Source of the DNA: Aphodoplasma sp045626925
GTDB lineage: Bacteria > Bacillota > Clostridia > UBA1381 > UMGS1253
Assembly: GCA_045626925.1 (NCBI GenBank)
Contig: JAZUQZ010000013.1
Span: forward strand, 1-39,099
Direction of reading: 5' to 3'
DNA: 39,099 nucleotides
This document shows, in pieces, positions 1-6,379 of this stretch. The position numbers and the translations under genes are program-made. The stretch's first letter is position 1, and every line of letters starts with the position of its first letter. A model generated the notes under the pieces. The model searched no databases, was not told where the DNA came from, and worked only from the letters and a program-made list of their open reading frames with translations.

Positions 1-1
1 A

Positions 2-82
2 AAACAAGCGGCATTTGCTTTTGCTATGAAGCATCAATTGTTTTTGCTTCAAAGGTTAATGGTGATATTAAGAGACAGATAG
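2..82 (+). CDS. C-terminal end of an unidentified upstream gene (partial)
   Basis: An open frame entering from the left edge encodes 26 residues ending ...LLQRLMVILRDR before a TAG stop at 80-82. The stop overlaps the ribosome binding site (AGGAG, 81-85) of the next gene, an arrangement typical of adjacent genes in an operon. The basic, hydrophobic tail resembles the C-terminal ends of glycosyltransferases, including the next gene, but too little is visible to assign a function. A second frame is also open up to the edge and runs into the next gene, so this call rests on gene spacing. Confidence 0.45.
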   Translation, partial: KQAAFAFAMKHQLFLLQRLMVILRDR

Positions 83-93
83 GAGTTTTTACA

Positions 94-1119
94 ATGCTTT
101 TTTCAGTAATTGTTCCGATTTATAATATTGAAAAATACATAAGAAGATGCATTGACAGTGTGCTTTTGCAATCATTTACCGATTTTGAGCTTATATTGGT
201 TGATGATGGTTCACCTGACAGATGCGGAGCGATTTGTGATGAATATGCGAAAAAAGACGAAAGAATAAAAGTAATACACAAAGAAAACGGCGGTTTGGTA
301 AGCGCAAGACAAGCAGGAATCAAAGTGGCAAGCGGAGATTATATCTTTCATCTTGATGGTGATGATGCGGTTCTTTCTGATGCGCTGGAAAGTGCATATA
401 AAATAATTTGTGATACCGATGCAGATATTGTTTCTTTTTCTTATAAATGCAGTATCAATGGTAAAATTGGAGATAGTGTTGAAGATCTTGCAGATGAGGG
501 CTTGTATCACAAAAAGGAAATCGAGCAGCATATTTTCCCAAAGCTTTTGTCAGATAAAAATATGAACCACATATTCTATTTTTTGTGGGGTAAGGCAATA
601 AAACGTGAACTTGCCACAAAACATCAGCTGGGTGTGAATCCTGCCATTTCTTTAGGTGAGGATTTAAGCTGCATGGTTCCTTGCTTTTTGGAAGCTCAAA
701 CAGTTTATATGAGCAAAAAAGCCATATATCTTTACACAATAAGAAATGATTCCATTTCAACAGATTTTAAAACGCATCAGATCTTGCAGATAGGGGATGT
801 AATTTTAGGGCTTCGTGGTTTAAATATAGAAAAACCGAAAGACTTTGACCAGCAGATTTCGCGTTATTCTTGTTTTATGTGTTTTGCAATTTTAGCGGCA
901 GCTGCAGAGGGAAATCACTTTAATGCTATCAAAAAGTTAAAGGAACTTATATTAGGGTCCCTACATAGAGAGGAAATCAAAAAGGCACATTTTGAAAAAA
1001 TCACTACAAAAAGCCGAATTGCCATATATTTAATGAAAAAACAAAGAATCAGATTAGCATTTTACTTTTTGTATTTATGTAAAGAGTTAAAGCAGATGAG
1101 AAAGGGGGACAAAAAATGA
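94..1119 (+). CDS. Family 2 glycosyltransferase (GT-A fold)
   Basis: A 341-residue cytoplasmic glycosyltransferase that would move a sugar from a nucleotide donor onto a growing surface glycan. The N-terminus has the GT2 signature SVIVPIYN (4-11), the nucleotide-binding VDDGSPD (about 36-42) and the metal-binding DGDD (about 88-91). The C-terminal third is variable and basic, as in capsule and exopolysaccharide enzymes. ATG 94 is chosen because AGGAG lies 8 bases upstream and the GT2 domain begins at once, although the frame stays open to the window edge. The next gene overlaps it by ATGA. Family assignment is firm; donor and acceptor sugars cannot be read from the sequence. Confidence 0.9.
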   Translation: MLFSVIVPIYNIEKYIRRCIDSVLLQSFTDFELILVDDGSPDRCGAICDEYAKKDERIKVIHKENGGLVSARQAGIKVASGDYIFHLDGDDAVLSDALESAYKIICDTDADIVSFSYKCSINGKIGDSVEDLADEGLYHKKEIEQHIFPKLLSDKNMNHIFYFLWGKAIKRELATKHQLGVNPAISLGEDLSCMVPCFLEAQTVYMSKKAIYLYTIRNDSISTDFKTHQILQIGDVILGLRGLNIEKPKDFDQQISRYSCFMCFAILAAAAEGNHFNAIKKLKELILGSLHREEIKKAHFEKITTKSRIAIYLMKKQRIRLAFYFLYLCKELKQMRKGDKK

Positions 1120-2192
1120 ATACAGCACCTAAAATATCTTTAATAATGAGCGTGTATAATGGTGAAGATTATTTGCGTGACGCCATCGAAAGCGTCTTAA
1201 ATCAAACATTTAAAGACTTTGAGCTTATTATAATTAACGATTGTTCCACCGATAAAACCCACGAAATCTTAAAGAAATATGAAGACTTTGATAAACGTGT
1301 AAAAGTATATACTAATGAAGTGAATTTGAGACTTCCGTCATCCCTTAACAAAGCTATAACACTTGCACAAGGTAAATATATCGCAAGAATGGATGCAGAT
1401 GATATCTGTCTGCCTGAAAGGCTTGCAAAGCAGTATGAATTTATGGAGAAAAATCCGAATGTGGCTTTGTCTTCCTGTAGATTTATGACGCTTAAAAACG
1501 GAGTTATCTCTTCCGGAGGTTGCGGAGGAAAGTGTGACAATGAATCTATAAAAGCATTGCTTTTGGTTACAAATCCCATACTGCACCCTGGAATTATTGC
1601 AAAAGCTGATGCAATCAGAAGTCTTTTGTATGATAAAAACTTTACCTGTACCGAAGATATGGAGCTTTGGACAAGGTTTGTTATGGCAGGATATGATGTG
1701 GAGATTATGCCTGAATATCTTATGATATACAGACTTCATGATAAACAAATTACCGAAACAACCTTAGAGAAACAGCACAAAGAAGTCATTGCAATTCAAA
1801 AAAAATACTATGGAGCACTTCTTGAAACTATGAACAGCAATCAAGAGGAGTTTTATATCAGAGGAATTTATTTCAGAGAAAATACAGACATCAATAAGTT
1901 TTTGGATTTTTACAAATGGCTAAAGGCCGTTAATCGCAAAACGAAAGCATTTAATAACGATGCTTTAAACTATGCCATGTTTGAAATTCTGGCAGAATAC
2001 AAAAGGAAAGGTATTGCAAAGACTAAACTGATAAAGGCGATGCTTTCGTTTGGAATACCATATCTTGCAGCGGAAATCCCCGAGCGTAAAAAAAGAGCTC
2101 GAGCAGACGGACACAGGTGCATTGAAAGTGCTGAAAAAATAGGACTTAAGAAAACCGGTGGAACCTTGGAATTTCCGACTTTTTCAAAATAA
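1116..2192 (+). CDS. Family 2 glycosyltransferase
   Basis: A 358-residue second GT2 enzyme, overlapping the preceding stop by ATGA and so probably translationally coupled (ribosome site AAAGGGGG upstream). Visible motifs are SLIMSVYNGEDY near residue 8, INDCSTDKT near 42 and the metal-binding MDADD near 96. Residues around EDMELWTRF (about 180) match the acceptor-side conserved acidic segment of this family. The C-terminal tail is rich in Lys and Arg (KKRARADGHR) and may contact membrane lipid headgroups, which is inference. It probably adds another sugar in the same glycan pathway as its neighbours. Specificity is unknown. Confidence 0.9.
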   Translation: MNTAPKISLIMSVYNGEDYLRDAIESVLNQTFKDFELIIINDCSTDKTHEILKKYEDFDKRVKVYTNEVNLRLPSSLNKAITLAQGKYIARMDADDICLPERLAKQYEFMEKNPNVALSSCRFMTLKNGVISSGGCGGKCDNESIKALLLVTNPILHPGIIAKADAIRSLLYDKNFTCTEDMELWTRFVMAGYDVEIMPEYLMIYRLHDKQITETTLEKQHKEVIAIQKKYYGALLETMNSNQEEFYIRGIYFRENTDINKFLDFYKWLKAVNRKTKAFNNDALNYAMFEILAEYKRKGIAKTKLIKAMLSFGIPYLAAEIPERKKRARADGHRCIESAEKIGLKKTGGTLEFPTFSK

Positions 2193-2212
2193 AAAGTATA
2201 GGAGCCATAAGA

Positions 2213-3592
2213 ATGCAACTATTTGAATACCCATACATCATCATAACCATATTGGTTTTATGCTTTATTGTTCTTATCACTATTGGTATTTATTTTGCCA
2301 TAAGAGGAGCAAAAACTGCTGCCGGCAGTGAAGAAAAGGCGTTTATCAATATAAGTAAATTAGAAGCCAGCTTTGAAAAATCAGGGAAATTACGCGAAGA
2401 CAGGTGTGTTTTCTATGCTAAAGTTTCCCTGGATAATTTCAGAAGTCTATATTCGGCACATCAAACCATGAATGTTTTTTCTGAAATAAAGGGAGTCTTG
2501 CTGGAAGCTTTTTCAAACAGTGATGACAGTAATATAGCTATATATGGAGAAAAAAACTTCGTTGTTCTTTCAAAATGGAATATCGAAACTGCACGCAAAA
2601 AAATCGAAAATTGTTTTGGTGAGCTAAGCAAATGTCTCTTAAAACACAGCGCACTGAATATTATTGACGTCAGAATCGGTGTATATTTTGCGTTTGGCAC
2701 ACAAGTGTCGTTTGATGATGCAATAGGCCGTGCCAAACAGGCATATTTGCTTGCGAAGAATGAAAATGTTCCATACGCTGAGTGGAATGTATCCGGCGGA
2801 AAAGCGCTTGAAAAAAAGATAAAAATAGAAAATAATATAGAAAAAGAAATTGATAACAATCGTTTCTTCCTTGAATATCAACCTGTTTTAGATGCAAAAA
2901 CAAAGAAAATAATAGGTGCGGAAGTGCTATCCCGCCTAAATTCAGAAAGCGAGGGTGTATTAACTCCGGGTAGCTTTTTGTCTGCGGTGGACTCTGTTGG
3001 AATCAATGATAAATTTGATTATTATATTTTTGAAAAAAACTGCAAATGGATTTCAAACGATAAAAAACAAAGGGAACAATATAAATATACCATCAATTTT
3101 TCAAGATCAACATTGTGCGAACCACAGTTTGCGGAGAAGATAATAGCTATGGCACAGAAATATGATTTGAATTTTTCGTGTCTGGCAGTTGAGATATTAG
3201 AGGATAAAAACATAACCTTCGATGCAAGAAAGCAAATGATAGATAATCTGTCAGCTCTTAAGGAAAAAGGTATATCTATTTTGCTTGATGATTTTGGGAG
3301 CGGATATACAACCTTTGGAGATTTGCAAAACCTTGATATTTCTGTTGTGAAGATTGATAAAACGATAACACAGAATTCGGTTACAGATACAGGATTTATT
3401 ATTTTAAAAAATATTATCCGTACTGCCGGTGATATTGGTTTTAAGACATTATGCGAAGGAATCGAAACAAAAGAGCAAGAAGAAGCGGTGATAAAAGCAG
3501 GCTGTGATCTCCTTCAGGGTTTTTACTATTACAGACCTATGCCGGTGGCTCAGCTTGAAAAAGTATTTAATGAAAATTCAGGAGGTGTTTAA
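2213..3592 (+). CDS. Membrane-anchored EAL phosphodiesterase with degenerate GGDEF domain
   Basis: A 459-residue protein predicted to hydrolyse cyclic di-GMP. One transmembrane segment (about 8-30) is followed by a GGDEF-like domain (about 55-195) in which the signature is replaced by GEKNF (112-116), so it should not make c-di-GMP. The EAL domain (about 205-455) keeps the expected catalytic and metal residues: E237 (written EVL rather than EAL), N295, E327, D359-D360 in DDFGSGY, K380, E415 in EGIET and Q435 in LQGF. No periplasmic sensor domain is present. It sits between glycosyltransferase genes, and the next ATG directly follows its stop, so it is very likely part of the glycan operon and a local regulator. 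Activity is inferred from conserved residues; the degenerate GGDEF may instead sense GTP, as in CC3396-type proteins. Confidence 0.9.
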   Translation: MQLFEYPYIIITILVLCFIVLITIGIYFAIRGAKTAAGSEEKAFINISKLEASFEKSGKLREDRCVFYAKVSLDNFRSLYSAHQTMNVFSEIKGVLLEAFSNSDDSNIAIYGEKNFVVLSKWNIETARKKIENCFGELSKCLLKHSALNIIDVRIGVYFAFGTQVSFDDAIGRAKQAYLLAKNENVPYAEWNVSGGKALEKKIKIENNIEKEIDNNRFFLEYQPVLDAKTKKIIGAEVLSRLNSESEGVLTPGSFLSAVDSVGINDKFDYYIFEKNCKWISNDKKQREQYKYTINFSRSTLCEPQFAEKIIAMAQKYDLNFSCLAVEILEDKNITFDARKQMIDNLSALKEKGISILLDDFGSGYTTFGDLQNLDISVVKIDKTITQNSVTDTGFIILKNIIRTAGDIGFKTLCEGIETKEQEEAVIKAGCDLLQGFYYYRPMPVAQLEKVFNENSGGV

Positions 3593-4522
3593 ATGCTGTC
3601 CGTAATTATTCCTGCATACAATGAGGAATTATCCGTGGAAAGAGCTTATTATACGATATCAGAAATTTTAGAAAAAGCTCAGATTGACAATGAAATTATT
3701 TTTATTGATGATGGCTCTACGGATACTACATATGAAAAAATAAAGAATTTAGCCGATAAAGAAAAAAACATATCTGGACTGCATTTTTCAAGAAATTTTG
3801 GGAAAGAAGCAGCCATCTCAGCAGGGCTTGCAAGCGCCAAAGGCGATGCAGTTGTAGTAATTGATTGCGACCTTCAACATCCTCCTGAGAAAATTGTGGA
3901 AATGTATCATCTGTGGCAGGAAGGATATGAAATTGTTGAGGGTATTAAAAAAACAAGAGGCAAAGAAAGCAAAATGCATGGTTTTGCTGCAAGAAAGTTT
4001 TATAGGGCTATCAGTTCGGTAGTAGGATTTGATATGTCAAATGCTTCTGATTTTAAACTGCTTGACCGCAAGGTTGTAGATATACTCAATAGAATTCCTG
4101 AAAAAAAAGGCTTTTTTAGAGCGATTTCTTTTTGGGTTGGATATCACAAAACAACTGTTGAATTTGAGGTTAATGAAAGATTGGAAGGTGAATCAAAATG
4201 GTCTGCCATAGGCCTTTTGAAATATGCCATTTCAAATATTTCTGCCTATTCAACAGCACCAATGCAGATTGTAACCGTGCTTGGTGTTATGATGCTTATT
4301 ATTACTGCAATTTTCAGTGTCTGGGCACTTGTTGATAAAATCCGTGGTATTGCCCTTGAAGGTATGACAACGGTTATAATTATCCTGATATTTATAGGAA
4401 GTATTATGATGATAAGCCTGGGTATTATCGGATATTATGTTGCCCGTATTTATGATGAAATTAAGGGAAGACCGAAATATATTGTTTCTGCAACTTGCAG
4501 GAGCAAGGAAAAGGTAAAATGA
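3593..4522 (+). CDS. Polyprenyl-phosphate glycosyltransferase, GtrB/DPM1-like
   Basis: A 309-residue GT2 enzyme of the dolichol-phosphate-mannose-synthase-like group, which loads a sugar onto undecaprenyl phosphate at the inner membrane face. The catalytic domain shows SVIIPAYNEE (3-12), IDDGSTD (about 39-45), SRNFGKEAA and the metal site DCDLQHP (about 92-98). Two C-terminal transmembrane helices (about 225-245 and 258-285) separated by a short loop are typical of GtrB, YfdH and ArnC relatives. The start codon abuts the stop of the EAL gene, with GGAGGTG just before it. Its product could feed a flippase that is not in this window. The sugar is not known. Confidence 0.9.
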   Translation: MLSVIIPAYNEELSVERAYYTISEILEKAQIDNEIIFIDDGSTDTTYEKIKNLADKEKNISGLHFSRNFGKEAAISAGLASAKGDAVVVIDCDLQHPPEKIVEMYHLWQEGYEIVEGIKKTRGKESKMHGFAARKFYRAISSVVGFDMSNASDFKLLDRKVVDILNRIPEKKGFFRAISFWVGYHKTTVEFEVNERLEGESKWSAIGLLKYAISNISAYSTAPMQIVTVLGVMMLIITAIFSVWALVDKIRGIALEGMTTVIIILIFIGSIMMISLGIIGYYVARIYDEIKGRPKYIVSATCRSKEKVK

Positions 4523-4539
4523 TTTTAAGGAGGTGCAAT

Positions 4540-5550
4540 ATGGAAAGAAATGTGCTTGTTGACAGACTGAAAGGATATGCCTGTTTTTTGGTACTGCTTG
4601 GTCATGTTATTATGGGAATAAGACTGGCGGGCATAGATATCCCTGAGTTTTTTTGGGGAATGGAAAAGTTTATTTGGTCTTTCCATGTAGCACTTTTTCT
4701 GTTTTTGAGCGGTGTTGTATATAAAGTTACCGGAGAGTGGAAAAGCAAGAAAACAAAATGGGGATTTCTTCTCTACAAGCTTTACAATCTTGCTATTCCC
4801 TATATAGCTTTTTCAATTGTTTATATATTGATAAACAGCTTAGTTGGAGAATCGAATACCGGTTTTGCACCCTCAGATATTCTGAATATATGGAAAACTC
4901 CTGTTGCCCAATATTGGTATCTTTATGCACTATTCTTTTTGTTTTGTATCTGGACAGCTTTTTCAGGGATATTAAAAAATTGGCAAATTACAATTATAGT
5001 TGTTTTAATAGGCTATTTAGCACCGATTTTTGGTATTCCGCTTGGAAGTATGGATGTGGTATTTTATTCGGCTCTTGCTTTTGGAATTGGTACATTTGTA
5101 GATTTTAAAAGCCTCACTAAACTCCCTGGCTGGGCTAAATGGTTAGTTGTGTTAATGCATATAGTAACAGGTGTCGTTTTTGTTATACTAAACAAAATAG
5201 AAGCTCCGTTCATAAAGGAAATAATGATATTGTTTGGAATACATTCTAGTATTATGTTCATTTCTATACTCCAGAACTGTAAGGCTATCGCTCGTTTTCT
5301 CGATTTTGTAAACAAGTATTCTTTTCAGATTTATTTGTTACACACCATATTTACTGCAGGAACAAGAATAATCCTGCTTCGCTTTAATATAGCCCAGTGG
5401 TGGATTCATATTCTTTTGGGAACTGCCCTCGGATTAGCATTTTCGGTGTTAGCAGCAGTAATTGCAAAGAAAGTTAAGTGTTTGAATTTCTTTTTCTTTC
5501 CATCAAAAGCTTATACATTGAAGAAAGAATTGCATAGAAACAGCAAATAG
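4540..5550 (+). CDS. Acyltransferase 3 family membrane protein
   Basis: A 336-residue polytopic membrane protein of the acyltransferase-3 family (OafA/WecH-like), which usually transfers acetyl or succinyl groups onto extracellular glycans. About ten hydrophobic helices are visible. The N-terminal helix carries the family pattern R-x-KGYACFLVLLGHV with its conserved Arg and His. ATG 4540 is preferred over the in-frame ATG at 4495 because AAGGAGGTG lies just upstream and the acyltransferase helix starts there; the longer start would overlap the preceding gene and has no ribosome site. It is the last gene of the glycan operon and likely decorates the polymer made by the three glycosyltransferases. 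Confidence 0.88.
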   Translation: MERNVLVDRLKGYACFLVLLGHVIMGIRLAGIDIPEFFWGMEKFIWSFHVALFLFLSGVVYKVTGEWKSKKTKWGFLLYKLYNLAIPYIAFSIVYILINSLVGESNTGFAPSDILNIWKTPVAQYWYLYALFFLFCIWTAFSGILKNWQITIIVVLIGYLAPIFGIPLGSMDVVFYSALAFGIGTFVDFKSLTKLPGWAKWLVVLMHIVTGVVFVILNKIEAPFIKEIMILFGIHSSIMFISILQNCKAIARFLDFVNKYSFQIYLLHTIFTAGTRIILLRFNIAQWWIHILLGTALGLAFSVLAAVIAKKVKCLNFFFFPSKAYTLKKELHRNSK

Positions 5551-5576
5551 TAATAAAAGATTATTGCTATGATAAA

Positions 5577-5823
5577 CTATCCCAAAACATTTGGTTGACT
5601 GTTTATCCAAGTATTAAGGAATAAGCGGTTTGATTTCACTCTTGCATCGGAATATCCTAATCCGTTCTGTACCTCGGTTAAAATATCTCCTATAAAACTT
5701 TTGACAAAAACGATTGCTTAATTTGATGAATAGCAGGGTACCGATTCTCTCGGCGCCTCTGCTGCACTTACAGAAAAAGAACTTATTAAAACTGATACGA
5801 TTGATATGATTGTTTTTTTTTAT
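5577..5823 (-). pseudogene. Decayed gene for a small secreted protein
   Basis: On the minus strand one frame reads KKTIISIVSVLISSFSVSA-AEAP from about 5819, a textbook signal peptide with two lysines, a hydrophobic core and an Ala-x-Ala cleavage site. It continues after a TAA at 5718-5720 in the same frame with KSFIGDILTEVQNGLGYSD and ends at TAG 5577-5579. A strong GGAGGTG (about 5834-5840) precedes it, but where ATG-AAA-AAA-ACA would be expected the sequence is ATA followed by a run of nine A in total, so the start codon and frame are lost. Thus there are two lesions: start/frame and one internal stop, giving roughly an 80-residue ancestral product. No family is recognised. Sequencing error in the homopolymer is an alternative for one lesion only. 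Confidence 0.55.
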
Positions 5824-5895
5824 TTCAAAGCACCTCCATAGAACATACATATTCTCGTAACACAATTTCTTCTGCTGAATGGCGAATGTGCGGAT

Positions 5896-5938
5896 AAAAA
5901 AGAAAAGAGGAAAACCCATTTTACTGAGTTTTCCTCTT
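5896..5938 (-). terminator. Rho-independent terminator of the apgM-metG-alaS-HIT operon
   Basis: On the minus strand an 11-bp perfect stem AAGAGGAAAAC / GTTTTCCTCTT (arms 5928-5938 and 5905-5915) with a 12-base loop is followed by TTTTCTTTTTT. It lies about 76 bases after the HIT gene stop. The plus strand side has only a poor T-run, so it probably serves mainly the minus strand. Confidence 0.85.
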
Positions 5939-5954
5939 ATTCTTACCTCGCAAT

Positions 5955-6000
5955 GCTCGTATTCCTATCAACTGTCCTTAGGAACCCGATACTAACGAGC
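5955..6000 (-). ncRNA. Candidate structured RNA element in the 3' UTR of the HIT gene
   Basis: Between the HIT stop and its terminator the minus-strand RNA can form two nested stems: outer GCTCGT (6000-5995) with ACGAGC (5960-5955), and inner TTCCTA (5984-5979) with TAGGAA (5967-5962). They are joined by a 10-base internal loop on one side and a single base on the other, with an 11-base apical loop. The region does not read as protein. I do not recognise a known riboswitch or small RNA family; it may simply be a 3' UTR structure or a processed RNA ending at the downstream terminator. Confidence 0.35.
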
Positions 6001-6014
6001 GTGGATTTTTGTTA

Positions 6015-6359
6015 TTATATAAGCTTTTCTCCCATATTTTTGCCACCCATAAGGTGAAAATGCAAGTGAAAAACCGTCTGCCCTGCGTTTTTACCACAGT
6101 TGTTGATGATACGATAACCATCGTCCTTTATGCCTGCAAGAGCAGCAATTTCACCTACTTTTGAGAAAATGTGTGCAACAACATCAGCGTTGTCTGCTGT
6201 TATTGCATTTGCACAACAGATGTGTTCTTTTGGCACGATTAAAATATGCACAGGAGTTTGTGGGCTAATGTCATTAAATGCAAAAATTTTATCGTCCTCA
6301 TATACTTTTGATGAGGGAATGTCGCCATTTATAATTTTACAAAAAATACAATCGTTCAC
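6015..6359 (-). CDS. HIT family nucleotide hydrolase/transferase
   Basis: A 114-residue histidine triad protein of the Hint branch, a small cytosolic enzyme that hydrolyses nucleoside phosphoramidates such as lysyl- or aminoacyl-AMP by-products. The triad H98-L-H100-F-H102 near the C-terminus is intact, and C4-x2-C7 at the N-terminus fits the zinc-binding version. The start is GTG 6357-6359 with AGGAGG seven bases upstream. It is the last gene of an operon with alanyl- and methionyl-tRNA synthetases, 20 bases after alaS. This suits a role in clearing aminoacyl-adenylates, a link known for Hint proteins, but that function here is inferred. Confidence 0.93.
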   Translation of the reverse strand: MNDCIFCKIINGDIPSSKVYEDDKIFAFNDISPQTPVHILIVPKEHICCANAITADNADVVAHIFSKVGEIAALAGIKDDGYRIINNCGKNAGQTVFHLHFHLMGGKNMGEKLI

Positions 6360-6379
6360 ACTAAAACCTCCTATAATTA

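Noticed and set aside
5649..5666. Plus-strand reading EYPNPF, similar to a type IX secretion C-terminal signal
   Set aside because: Surrounded by stops, in a Firmicute-type chromosome without that secretion system; chance.
5614..5919. Minus-strand ORF of 101 codons in the non-coding gap
   Set aside because: Composition is unlike a protein (rich in Phe, Cys, Arg), the start lies in the terminator, and the better reading of the same strand is the shifted frame with a signal peptide.
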